Below are positions 53,002 to 61,546 of a stretch of DNA of 64,000 nucleotides, piece by piece. Each line of letters opens with the position of its first letter. Position 1 is the stretch's first letter. Origin of the DNA: Vibrio sp. UBA2441 (GTDB lineage: Bacteria > Pseudomonadota > Gammaproteobacteria > Enterobacterales > Vibrionaceae); the NCBI GenBank assembly GCA_002342685.1, contig DDQN01000055.1, positions 70,878 to 134,877 on the forward strand. Direction: 5' to 3'. The notes beneath the pieces were generated by a model, which saw nothing but the letters and a program-made list of their open reading frames with translations, did not search any database and was not told where the DNA came from. Made by a program: the position numbers and the translations under genes.

Positions 53002-55518
53002 ATGAATCCAATATCGCAAGGTTTTAGCGAACCAACTTCTCGTGTTTGTCTTTTGAAAAACCAAATATTTGATGCTGTACCTCAAATAGAAACGGCACGC
53101 GCGTTATCTATTACCGCGTCATACAAAGAAACAGAAGGCAAACCTGCCATCATTCGCCGTGCAAAAGCATTCGAACGAATTTTAAAAGACTTTCCAATCA
53201 TCATCCGAGAAGGGGAGTTAGTCGTCGGTAGTGCAACTATCGAGCCTCGCTCGTCGCAGATCTTTCCCGAGTTTTCCAATACGTGGATAGAAGATGAGTT
53301 TGACAGAATTGGCAAACGAAATGGTGACTCGTTCCAAATTTCAGAACAAGCAAAAGATGAACTGAGAACCATTTTCCCTTATTGGCAGGGCAAGACAACA
53401 AGTGAATTGGCGACATCTTATATGTCTGCGGATATCAAAGCTTGTATGGAAGCTAACGTCTTTACGGTTGGCAACTATTATATGAATGGTGTAGGTCATA
53501 TATCGGTTGATTATGCAAAGATACTCAAAGTCGGTTATCAGGGTGTTATCAAAGAAGTCGCTGAAACTATGTTATCTGCGGATAAAACTGATCCTGACTA
53601 CATTAAATCGGAGCAATTTTATAAAGGGATCATAATCTCTTGTAATGCGGCGATTCAGTTTGCAAAACGTTATGCAATGAAAGCCCGAGAAATGGCGGTA
53701 TCTGCTAGCGGACAACGCAAATCTGAACTAGAAAAAATCGCAGAAATCTGTAGCCGGGTACCTGAGCATGGCGCGAAAAACTTCTATGAAGCATGTCAGT
53801 CGTTCTGGTTTGTCCATTTGCTCATTGGTATCGAATCGAATGGCCATTCGATCTCTCCTGGTCGCTTTGATCAATACATGCTGCCGTATTACGAAATGGA
53901 TAAAACCATCTCTCAAGACGAAGCTCAGGAATTAATTGACTGTATTTGGGTTAAATTAAACGATATCAATAAAGTGCGGGACGAAGTATCAACCAATGCG
54001 TTTGGTGGCTATCCCATGTTCCAGAATCTAATCGTTGGTGGCCAGGACTCTGTTGGAAATGATGCAACCAATGTACTTTCCTACATGTGTATGGAAGCGA
54101 CAGCGCATGTGCAACTGCCTCAGCCATCCTTTTCGGTGCGTGTATGGTCGAAAAGTCCGGATGAGTTCTTGTTAAAAGCGAGTGAGCTTAGTCGTCTCGG
54201 TTTGGGCGTACCGGCATTTTATAACGATGAAGTTATTATTACCGCTTTGGTTAGTCGTGGTGTTGAACTCGCGGATGCAAGACGCTACGGTATTATTGGT
54301 TGTGTAGAGCCACAATGTCCAGGAAAAACAGAAGGTTGGCATGATTCAGCATTCTTTAATTTGGGCAAATTGCTGGAGATTACACTCAATGGTGGTCAGG
54401 CAGATGGCAAACAACTTGGGCCAGTAACCCCTAAACTTACAGAACTTAAAGACTTTGATGACCTACTCGCTGCGTATACTAAGCAAGCGGAATACTTTGT
54501 CTATAACCTAATCACGGCGGATAACTGCGTAGATATTTCTCACGCTGACAGGGCACCATTGCCATTCTTATCTTGCATGGTTGATGATTGTATTGGGGCG
54601 GGTAAATCCCTTCAGCAAGGGGGGGCAAAATATAACTTCAGTGGTCCTCAGGGGGTTGGTGCAGCAAATGTTGGCGACTCTTTTGCAGCGATTAAAAAAC
54701 TTGTGTTTGAAGATGGTGTTCTTTCGTTATCTCAGTTAAGTGCGGCTTTAGAATCAAATTTTTCTGGTGGAAGTGCTCAAAGTACGACCGGGCAAGATCC
54801 TTCTTACGATGTTGTCATGGAGGCAGTTAGAAAAGTACTGTCTGAAACGGACGCAGCTAAATTTGGTCAAATTGACGCAAATAAAATTGCTCAGGCAGCA
54901 AGCCAGAGTTCAGGTGGTATAGATTCAATTCGACAGATTCTGCTTGACGCACCTAAGTTTGGTAATGACGTTGACTACGTGGATGAGTTAACTCGTGAAG
55001 GTGCAGCCATTTACTGCCGTGAAGTTCAAAAATACTCAAACCCGAGAGGGGGCAAGTTCCAGGCCGGACTCTACCCTGCTTCTATCAATGTGTTAATGGG
55101 AACAGTTGTTGGTGCATTACCTGATGGGCGTCCTGCGGGAGAACCTCTGGCTGATGGTGTATCACCTAGTCGTGGAATGGATAAAAGCGGGCCTACTGCG
55201 GCAACAAACTCTGTTGCTAAACTAGACCATTTTATCGCTTCAAACGGAACGTTATATAATCAAAAGTTCCATCCTACTGCTCTTCAGGGTGAAAGTGGAT
55301 TAAATAATATGACGGCCTTAATCCGCAGTTACTTTGACCATAAAGGTATGCACGTACAATTTAATGTGGTGAATAAGGAAATATTGCAAGCGGCTCAAAA
55401 AGAGCCTGAAAAATATCGCGACCTTGTTATTAGAATTGCAGGTTATAGCGCGCAGTTTATTTCTCTTGATGAAAGTATTCAAAACGACATTATTGAAAGA
55501 ACGGAACATAACTTTTAA
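53002..55518 (+). CDS. Glycyl-radical 1,2-propanediol/glycerol dehydratase with internal insertion
   Basis: An 838-residue glycyl radical enzyme. Catalytic residues known from the Clostridium butyricum glycerol dehydratase are all present: H166 (NGVGHIS), H282 and S283 (NGHSISPG), C434 and E436 (GCVEPQ), D448 (EGWHD) and the radical G814 (RIAGYSAQF), with the same spacing from C to D and the same distance to the C-terminus. It converts 1,2-propanediol to propionaldehyde (or glycerol to 3-hydroxypropionaldehyde) without B12 and is oxygen sensitive. Compared with the 787-residue clostridial enzyme it has about 50 extra residues (about 588-640), including helix SYDVVMEAVRKVLSE, between ALESNF and the RQILLDAPKFGND block. 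Confidence 0.9.
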   Translation: MNPISQGFSEPTSRVCLLKNQIFDAVPQIETARALSITASYKETEGKPAIIRRAKAFERILKDFPIIIREGELVVGSATIEPRSSQIFPEFSNTWIEDEFDRIGKRNGDSFQISEQAKDELRTIFPYWQGKTTSELATSYMSADIKACMEANVFTVGNYYMNGVGHISVDYAKILKVGYQGVIKEVAETMLSADKTDPDYIKSEQFYKGIIISCNAAIQFAKRYAMKAREMAVSASGQRKSELEKIAEICSRVPEHGAKNFYEACQSFWFVHLLIGIESNGHSISPGRFDQYMLPYYEMDKTISQDEAQELIDCIWVKLNDINKVRDEVSTNAFGGYPMFQNLIVGGQDSVGNDATNVLSYMCMEATAHVQLPQPSFSVRVWSKSPDEFLLKASELSRLGLGVPAFYNDEVIITALVSRGVELADARRYGIIGCVEPQCPGKTEGWHDSAFFNLGKLLEITLNGGQADGKQLGPVTPKLTELKDFDDLLAAYTKQAEYFVYNLITADNCVDISHADRAPLPFLSCMVDDCIGAGKSLQQGGAKYNFSGPQGVGAANVGDSFAAIKKLVFEDGVLSLSQLSAALESNFSGGSAQSTTGQDPSYDVVMEAVRKVLSETDAAKFGQIDANKIAQAASQSSGGIDSIRQILLDAPKFGNDVDYVDELTREGAAIYCREVQKYSNPRGGKFQAGLYPASINVLMGTVVGALPDGRPAGEPLADGVSPSRGMDKSGPTAATNSVAKLDHFIASNGTLYNQKFHPTALQGESGLNNMTALIRSYFDHKGMHVQFNVVNKEILQAAQKEPEKYRDLVIRIAGYSAQFISLDESIQNDIIERTEHNF

Positions 55519-55525
55519 GTAATAG

Positions 55526-55558
55526 AGTTGCTCGCTAGCATCAAACTAGTGAGCAACT
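55526..55558 (+). other. Intercistronic hairpin after dehydratase gene
   Basis: AGTTGCTCGCTAG (55526-55538) pairs with CTAGTGAGCAACT (55546-55558) around a 7-base loop, with one G-T wobble. There is no T run. It probably stabilises the dehydratase message or reduces read-through to the activase gene. Confidence 0.75.
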
Positions 55559-55614
55559 ATTAAAAGTAAAATACGCATAACATAATAATTAATATTCTAT
55601 TAGAGGGATATTGA

Positions 55615-56547
55615 ATGCTTGACTCGCAAAAGCAAGGTGTAATATTCAACATCCAAAAATTTTCAGTTCATGATGGCCCGGGTATTAGAACCGTTGTATT
55701 TCTAAAAGGGTGTCCATTATCTTGTAAATGGTGTAGTAATCCTGAGTCACAAGAGTTTGGAAAGACGCTACTATTTGACCGTTCAAAATGCACCAGGTGT
55801 GGTTTATGCATTACGGCCTGCCAGAATTTGTCAGGTTGCGATGATTCTGCACTAAGTTTAAACAGAATCAACTTGATCGACAGGGAAAAAGTTCGTGGTT
55901 GTGAACCCTGCGCTGATGTCTGTCCTACTAAGGCATTGACGCTTGTGGGTGAGACTGTCTCGGTTCAGGAAGTAATAGACGAAGTAAGTAAAGATTCTGT
56001 TTATTACCGTCGTTCACAGGGTGGGATGACTTTATCTGGTGGAGAGCCATTGTCGCAGCCTGAGTTTGCAAAAGCATTACTGGAAAGTGCTAATGCAAAA
56101 GGGATTCACACAGCTATGGAGACGACGGGTTACGCTAGCAAAGAGGTGATTAAGCAAATTATTCCTCTATTGGATGTGGTGTTGCTGGATATAAAAACAA
56201 TATTTACTAAACAACATGAAAAATATACTGGTGTAGGAAGTGAATTGATTTTGGAAAATGCCTTGCTCATATCCAAAATTGCGAAAAAAGTGCATGTAAG
56301 GATACCACTAATACCTACATTTAATGCTGATGAAAAAAGCATAAAAGCGATTTGCAGTTTTATTGGCTATATGAATAACATTGACCAAGTACACATCTTG
56401 CCATATCACAATTATGGAAGTAATAAATATGACTTATTGGGTGTTGAATATGAGCTTGATAATATTGAAACTCCAAATGAATACGAAGTTATTAACTATA
56501 AAAAAATAGTGGAATCTTATGGTTTTAAGTGTGTCATTGGCGGCTAG
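55615..56547 (+). CDS. Glycyl-radical enzyme activating enzyme (radical SAM)
   Basis: A 310-residue activase. The SAM-cluster motif is CPLSCKWC (C33, C37, C40), followed by an insertion with two ferredoxin-type cysteine groups (C59, C62, C65, C69 and C96, C99, C103), which carry auxiliary FeS clusters. MTLSGGEPL is the SAM-binding GGE motif. It abstracts hydrogen from G814 of the dehydratase to start catalysis. It directly follows the dehydratase gene, as usual. GAGGG lies seven bases before the ATG. Confidence 0.93.
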   Translation: MLDSQKQGVIFNIQKFSVHDGPGIRTVVFLKGCPLSCKWCSNPESQEFGKTLLFDRSKCTRCGLCITACQNLSGCDDSALSLNRINLIDREKVRGCEPCADVCPTKALTLVGETVSVQEVIDEVSKDSVYYRRSQGGMTLSGGEPLSQPEFAKALLESANAKGIHTAMETTGYASKEVIKQIIPLLDVVLLDIKTIFTKQHEKYTGVGSELILENALLISKIAKKVHVRIPLIPTFNADEKSIKAICSFIGYMNNIDQVHILPYHNYGSNKYDLLGVEYELDNIETPNEYEVINYKKIVESYGFKCVIGG

Positions 56548-56738
56548 TATGCTGCGTAATAATATTTGATTAGTATTACTGATGGATCGATTTTTGGTAA
56601 AAACTGCGGTTATAAAAATGTGAAAGCGGTGGGTGAAGTTAATATGAGTGCTTCATTAAATTAGGTTTAGACAGTTATCGTCTCTTTAGTATGGACAAAA
56701 ATAATAGTTCATCTTAGTAGTAATGACGGGAGTTTCAG
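56548..56738. other. Intergenic gap between activase and pduK
   Basis: A 190-bp stretch with one short inverted repeat (GTAATA/TATTAC, about 56557-56578) and no supported gene. A second internal promoter for the pduK-T half is possible but not visible. Confidence 0.4.
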
Positions 56739-57227
56739 ATGAATAAAACACTTGGTCTGGTTGAAGTAAAAGGTCTCGCACTGGCGATTCAAACGGTTGA
56801 TTTAATGTCCAAGTCAGCCAATGTTGAAATATTGGGTTTAGAGAATACAAATGGCTTTGGCTGGACCTTAATTAAAGTCACGGGAGATGTAGGCTCAGTT
56901 AATGCAGCAGTGGAAGTGGGTATGCATAACGCAAAGGAGCAAAATGGACTTGTTTCACATAAAGTGATTGCGAGAATGAGCGAAGGGCTTAGCGTTGGGT
57001 TAATGGAATCCTCCGCACCAGTTAGCGATATGCAAGTTACCGAAAAATCGGAAGTAAATAATAATTCAACTGACAAAAAGGTTCAGGTCAAAGCGGAGTC
57101 TGTTCAAGTAGAGAGAACAAAAACCAGCAGAAAAAATGCACTTGAAACTAAGACTATTGCTAAAACAACATCAACCAGAAAGGCATCACCTAAGAAACCA
57201 CCGCCTGAAAAAGGAGGTGAGGCGTGA
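56739..57227 (+). CDS. pduK: PduK-like shell protein with basic C-terminal tail
   Basis: A 162-residue protein: an N-terminal BMC domain (about 1-88, MNKTLGLVEVKGLALAIQTVD, GLVSHKVIARMSEGL) closely like PduK, then a low-complexity tail (about 100-162) rich in Lys, Ser, Thr and Pro. Salmonella PduK instead ends with a cysteine-rich possible FeS motif, which is absent here. The tail could bind nucleic acid or position the compartment, but this is only a guess. The stop overlaps the pduL start. Confidence 0.88.
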   Translation: MNKTLGLVEVKGLALAIQTVDLMSKSANVEILGLENTNGFGWTLIKVTGDVGSVNAAVEVGMHNAKEQNGLVSHKVIARMSEGLSVGLMESSAPVSDMQVTEKSEVNNNSTDKKVQVKAESVQVERTKTSRKNALETKTIAKTTSTRKASPKKPPPEKGGEA

Positions 57228-57856
57228 GTAAAACCATAACTGAAGAACTTGTTGCTTGTGTCATTGAAAAATTACGCTCTCGCTCGGTCCCGATTGGAAT
57301 TTCCAATCGCCATGTTCATCTATCTGAGGGTGATTACAATGCCTTGTTTCCTGGTGAGGGTATCTCAGAAGGAAAAGCATTATATCAACCAGGTCATTTT
57401 GCGGCTGATCAAACGGTAGATGTTGTTGGTCCAAAAGGCCGTATTAGAAATGTGAGAATATTAGGGCCACTAAGAAAACAATCGCAAGTGGAAATATCAG
57501 CGACTAACGCTAGGGAATTAGGAGTAAAGGCACCAATTCGAATTTCCGGCGCCCTAGAGAATACCCCTGGTATTAAATTAGTCAGTCAAAATGGTGAAGT
57601 AGACCTAGCTGAAGGGGTAATCGTTGCCCAGCGACATATTCATATGTCTCCGTTTGATGCTTCTGTTTTCGACTTTACCAATAATCAGCATGTCAGTGTC
57701 ATGGTTGGTACCGAACCACGTAGGGTTGTATTGAAAGATGTGTCTGTTCGAATTGATCCAAGCACGATATTAGAGCTGCATTTGGATACGGATGAAGCGA
57801 ATTGCGCGGGCCTTACTGGATGTGGAGATTTTGCCAATATAATTTTTGAGGTTTAG
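57224..57856 (+). CDS. pduL: Phosphate propanoyltransferase PduL
   Basis: A 210-residue PduL (same length as in Salmonella). Zinc ligands are in SNRHVHLS (H30, H32) and AQRHIHMSP (H138, H140). It converts propionyl-CoA and phosphate to propionyl-phosphate and recycles CoA inside the shell. The N-terminal helix (ITEELVACVIEKLRSR) is a likely encapsulation peptide. The start is GTG 57224, eight bases or fewer after a perfect AAGGAGGTGA (57211-57220), which overlaps the end of pduK. Confidence 0.94.
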   Translation: MSKTITEELVACVIEKLRSRSVPIGISNRHVHLSEGDYNALFPGEGISEGKALYQPGHFAADQTVDVVGPKGRIRNVRILGPLRKQSQVEISATNARELGVKAPIRISGALENTPGIKLVSQNGEVDLAEGVIVAQRHIHMSPFDASVFDFTNNQHVSVMVGTEPRRVVLKDVSVRIDPSTILELHLDTDEANCAGLTGCGDFANIIFEV

Positions 57857-57859
57857 GCA

Positions 57860-58339
57860 ATGGCTGATAAATCAACAATAAAATCTAATTGTAATTCTTC
57901 ATCAATATTAATCGTTCATAGCAAAGATTTGACAGGAGATTTATCAAAAGTTATTTCATTGTCGTCAAAGCCAGAATATATAACAGAGATAAAAATTGTA
58001 TTGCCTAGTCTGAAATTTATGAACGCGTTAATAGAATTAAATAACGATGATGAAGGTGTAAATATAGTCACTGATGCATGGTCAATAGGTATCTCCATTA
58101 CGATAATTATACATCAGAAATTGATACCATTATTATCTCCGGATAAATTATACAAGCTACCTATTTTATTAAAAGACCATAAAGGCTTTGACATAATAGT
58201 AATAAACAAAAAAGTGATTAGTTATTCTGATGTCGCGTTATTTAAAAACGCCTGGATACTAGTTGGAGCGAATGTAATAACAACAAATCTGGCTTTTGAA
58301 CATATGCAAAAGAACGATTTGTACATAGTGAAACAATAG
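57860..58339 (+). CDS. pduM: PduM-like microcompartment protein
   Basis: A 159-residue protein with low but continuous similarity to PduM: HQKLIPLLSPDKLYKLPILL and VISYSDVALF match PduM segments HQRLLPTLPVNKLARLPLTL and LLSYADIVTL. It also has the correct place between pduL and pduN. PduM is needed for proper assembly of Salmonella compartments, by an unclear mechanism. The N-terminal helix found in PduM is not recognisable here. Codon use is richer in A/T than in neighbours. Confidence 0.75.
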   Translation: MADKSTIKSNCNSSSILIVHSKDLTGDLSKVISLSSKPEYITEIKIVLPSLKFMNALIELNNDDEGVNIVTDAWSIGISITIIIHQKLIPLLSPDKLYKLPILLKDHKGFDIIVINKKVISYSDVALFKNAWILVGANVITTNLAFEHMQKNDLYIVKQ

Positions 58340-58347
58340 GGGTTTGT

Positions 58348-58617
58348 ATGTATTTAGCAAAGGTGGTTGGTTCTGTGGTGATGACTCAGAAAATTCAATC
58401 TCTATCAGGTAAAAAAATATTGTTATGCCAGGCTGTTGGCGCTGATATGAATATCATTCCGGATTCCCTTAAAGTCGTTGCTGACACGGTTGGAAGCGGC
58501 GTGAATGATATTGTTTTGATTTCACAAGGTTCTGTTTGCAGAGCTATTTTTCAAGACCAAGGAAACGGAATAGATAGTGCTGTGGTTGGTATTGTAGATA
58601 ATGTTAATATAGGTTAA
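58348..58617 (+). CDS. pduN: Microcompartment vertex protein PduN (BMC-P, EutN/CcmL)
   Basis: An 89-residue pentamer-forming protein that caps the vertices of the shell. MYLAKVVGSVVMTQKIQSLSGKK and the closing DSAVVGIVD are typical of PduN/EutN. It is encoded eight bases after pduM and four bases before pduP. Confidence 0.93.
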   Translation: MYLAKVVGSVVMTQKIQSLSGKKILLCQAVGADMNIIPDSLKVVADTVGSGVNDIVLISQGSVCRAIFQDQGNGIDSAVVGIVDNVNIG

Positions 58618-58621
58618 AAAT

Positions 58622-60025
58622 ATGCGTAATATAAATGTAGAATCTTTAGTTGCAGAAATATTAGAGCAAAGTTCATTTTCTGAATCGTTCTTATCAAACT
58701 CAAATAATCACGAAAACTACGCATCGTTTGATGATGTTGAAAGTGCGATTAGTGCAGCGAAGACTGCTTATGAAAATTTCAATCAGCGTCCATTAGCTTG
58801 CAGAAAAAAAGCCATTGAAAATATGAAAACTGATCTTAGTGATTATATTAACAAAATGGCGGAAGATGCTCATATTGAAACGGGTATGGGTAATGTCGCG
58901 GATAAAATTAAGAAGAATAAAGCCGCGCTTTTTAATACCCCAGGAGTTGAAGATCTTGAAACGCGGGCAATTACGGGTGATGGTGGCATAACACTATTTG
59001 AATATTCGGCCTATGGAGTCATAGGGTCTATTACTCCTAGTACAAATCCAACAGAAACCATTATTAATAATACGATTAGTATGATAGCAGCAGGGAATAC
59101 GATTTGTTACAGCCCGCATCCCGGAGCCGCAAAGATATCAATCTGGTTAATTGAAGAAATTGAACGAATCATTTTTGAAGCAATTGGTATTCACAATATC
59201 GTAGTTTGTGTGAAAACCCCCACCTTTGATAGCACCAAAAAAATGATGAATAACCCTGATATTGCGCTTCTGGCGGTGACTGGAGGGCCAGCCATTGTGA
59301 AGATGGCAATGCAAACCGGGAAAAAGGTGATCGGTGCTGGTGCGGGGAATCCGCCAGCAATTGTGGATGATACTGCTGACATCCTTAAAGCGGCAGAAGA
59401 CATCATTGCAGGGGCCTCTCTGGACTACAATTTACCATGCATTGCAGAGAAAGCAGTGGTTGTCGTAGACAGTGTTGCAGACCAGTTATTTGACGCATTT
59501 CAGAAAAGCGGAGCTACCTGGATAAATGATGCAGTTGAAATAAGCAAGTTAAAACACGCAGTTATCAATGATAAAGGTGACGTGAATAAAGCACTGATTG
59601 GAAAAAGTCCAAAAGAGATCTTGAATGTAGCAAAAATAAATGTCGTAGGTGAACCTAAGTTAATTGTTTTACAAGTAACAAGCGATGATCCTTTAATGAT
59701 GTTGGAGCAACTGATGCCAGTGTTGCCGGTTGCACGAGTTAAAGATTTTGATGCGGCACTGAAAACGGCCATTAACGTTGAAGGTGGTTGTTTTCATACT
59801 GCGGTTATGCACTCCAAAAATGTCTCGAATTTGAATGTAGCAGCAAAAGCAATGCGAACCAGTATTTTTGTCAAAAATGCACCTTCATTTGCTGGCATAG
59901 GCGTTGGTTCTGATGGCTTTACTACCTTTACTATCGCTACGCCAACGGGTGAAGGTACGACATCAGCCCGATCTTTTGCACGGTTACGCCGCTGCGTGCT
60001 GAACGAAGCATTTAATATTCGCTAG
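58622..60025 (+). CDS. pduP: CoA-acylating propionaldehyde dehydrogenase PduP
   Basis: A 467-residue enzyme that aligns with Salmonella PduP along its length. The catalytic Cys is C273 in DYNLPCIAEK, with ITPSTNPTETIINN and IGAGAGNPP around the NAD and CoA sites. It converts propionaldehyde and CoA to propionyl-CoA, making NADH. The first residues (INVESLVAEILEQ) form an amphipathic encapsulation helix, followed by a flexible linker, as in PduP. Confidence 0.95.
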   Translation: MRNINVESLVAEILEQSSFSESFLSNSNNHENYASFDDVESAISAAKTAYENFNQRPLACRKKAIENMKTDLSDYINKMAEDAHIETGMGNVADKIKKNKAALFNTPGVEDLETRAITGDGGITLFEYSAYGVIGSITPSTNPTETIINNTISMIAAGNTICYSPHPGAAKISIWLIEEIERIIFEAIGIHNIVVCVKTPTFDSTKKMMNNPDIALLAVTGGPAIVKMAMQTGKKVIGAGAGNPPAIVDDTADILKAAEDIIAGASLDYNLPCIAEKAVVVVDSVADQLFDAFQKSGATWINDAVEISKLKHAVINDKGDVNKALIGKSPKEILNVAKINVVGEPKLIVLQVTSDDPLMMLEQLMPVLPVARVKDFDAALKTAINVEGGCFHTAVMHSKNVSNLNVAAKAMRTSIFVKNAPSFAGIGVGSDGFTTFTIATPTGEGTTSARSFARLRRCVLNEAFNIR

Positions 60026-60035
60026 GTATCAGGTA

Positions 60036-61154
60036 ATGCATAAATTTAAGTTACCCGTTGAGCTTGCTATTGGTCCTGGCTGTACGAGAGTGTTGAGTCA
60101 GATTTCTGGTAAGCGCATATTAATTGTCTGTGATAGATTTTTGGCAGACAGTACTAATTTGACCGAAATAAAACTGGCATTAGATATTAACAATCAAGTT
60201 AAAGTATTTAGTGATGTTAATCCTGATCCTAGCGTTATAGATGTCACTAATGGAATCGTTCAGCTAAGTCAATTTGTTCCTGACTTGCTTATTGCTTATG
60301 GTGGAGGGTCAGCAATTGACCTTACCAAAGCGGTGAAGTTTTTTGGTAATAAGGTAGGTCTGCCAGTAGAAAAGTTTATTGCGATTCCTACAACCAGTGG
60401 AACTGGGTCTGAAGTAACGAACGCCAGTGTCATTAGCGTACCAGATAAGCAGATAAAAGTGCCTCTGTTAAGCGATGATTTGTTACCGGATTTAGCGTTG
60501 CTTGATCCTAAACTGACATTAACCGTTCCGGCAGAAGTTACCGCTAATACGGGTATAGATGTATTAACACATGCTATTGAAGCTTTAGTTTCAAATAATA
60601 GCAGTGACTTCAGTGATGCATTGGCTGAAAAGGCGATTGCCTTGGTGTTTGACCATCTGCCGGTTGCTTACAGTGATGGGAGTAACATAGAGGCGCGGGG
60701 CAAGCTTCATAATGCGTCTTCAATAGCTGGAATTGCGTTTAATCACGCAGGCTTGGGTATGGTACATGCGATAGCTCATCAGTTAGGGGCTCAATTTCAT
60801 GTCCCTCATGGATTGGCCAACGCTATCGCATTGATACCCGTTATCAAATTTAATATGCGTTGTTCAGAGACGTTAAGAAAATATGCTTATTTATCTAGAA
60901 AACTAGGTTTTTCAGCTTCTGAGGAACCTGATGTCAACTGCGTAAGTAAGTTGATTGGTGAGATAGAATACTTATATGAAAAAGTCGGAATTGAACCTAA
61001 TTGTCGGAAATACACCTTTAATCATACTTCAACCGATAATTTAACCGAGATAGTTAATAATGCCTTATCAGATGTAACGTTAAAAACGAACCCTATAATA
61101 CCTGGTAGAAGTGAATTGCAGGACGTTATCACTAAGTTTATTAAACTAAGTTAA
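60036..61154 (+). CDS. pduQ: Iron-dependent propanol dehydrogenase PduQ
   Basis: A 372-residue group III alcohol dehydrogenase. It has the NAD motif YGGGSAIDLTKAV, the PTTSGTGSEVTNASVIS signature and iron ligands in HAIAHQLG and HVPHGLANA. It reduces propionaldehyde to 1-propanol and recycles NAD for PduP inside the compartment. The order PduP-PduQ is as in Salmonella. AGG lies a few bases before the ATG. Confidence 0.93.
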   Translation: MHKFKLPVELAIGPGCTRVLSQISGKRILIVCDRFLADSTNLTEIKLALDINNQVKVFSDVNPDPSVIDVTNGIVQLSQFVPDLLIAYGGGSAIDLTKAVKFFGNKVGLPVEKFIAIPTTSGTGSEVTNASVISVPDKQIKVPLLSDDLLPDLALLDPKLTLTVPAEVTANTGIDVLTHAIEALVSNNSSDFSDALAEKAIALVFDHLPVAYSDGSNIEARGKLHNASSIAGIAFNHAGLGMVHAIAHQLGAQFHVPHGLANAIALIPVIKFNMRCSETLRKYAYLSRKLGFSASEEPDVNCVSKLIGEIEYLYEKVGIEPNCRKYTFNHTSTDNLTEIVNNALSDVTLKTNPIIPGRSELQDVITKFIKLS

Positions 61155-61165
61155 AGGCCATTAAT

Positions 61166-61519
61166 ATGAATGATAAGGTTAATAAATTCGAACGTGTTAT
61201 TCAGGAACATGTTCCAGGCAAAGAAGTTACTCTTATTCATTTAATTGCGAACTTAGAACACGACCTGGCAAACCGGCTAAATGTACATGAAGGTGGTCAC
61301 TCATTAGGGTTGGTGACGGTCAGTCCTAATGAGGCCGCGATTGTGGTCGCAGATCTATCGGTTAAGTCAGGTGCTGTGGTTATTGAGCAAGTCGATCAAA
61401 GTAACGGTTGTGTGGTTATCAGTGGAGATTTTTCTTCCGTCGAGTGTGCTTTAAAAAAGGTAGAAGATATTTTAGGTAATGTAATGCACTTTGCAGTTTG
61501 TCCAATCACCAGAACCTGA
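61166..61519 (+). CDS. pduU: Microcompartment shell protein PduU (circularly permuted BMC-H)
   Basis: A 117-residue permuted BMC protein. The N-terminal RVIQEHVPGKEVTLIHLIAN and the C-terminal CPITRT match PduU, while the EutS C-terminus differs. PduU forms a hexamer with a small beta-barrel over the pore. Confidence 0.93.
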   Translation: MNDKVNKFERVIQEHVPGKEVTLIHLIANLEHDLANRLNVHEGGHSLGLVTVSPNEAAIVVADLSVKSGAVVIEQVDQSNGCVVISGDFSSVECALKKVEDILGNVMHFAVCPITRT

Positions 61520-61546
61520 TGCAGTGTAAATAATTAAGGAAAGTTA

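Noticed and set aside
53002..55518. Choline trimethylamine-lyase (CutC) as identity of the glycyl radical enzyme
   Set aside because: The GCVEPQCPGKTEGWHD block with D at +14 from the catalytic Cys and the HS pair match glycerol/propanediol dehydratases. The operon also encodes PduP, PduQ, PduL and PduW homologues and a PocR regulator, not cut genes.
58348..58617. Reading the small pduN gene as a carboxysome protein (CcmL/CsoS4)
   Set aside because: The family fold is shared, but all neighbours are Pdu-type and no RuBisCO or carbonic anhydrase is present.
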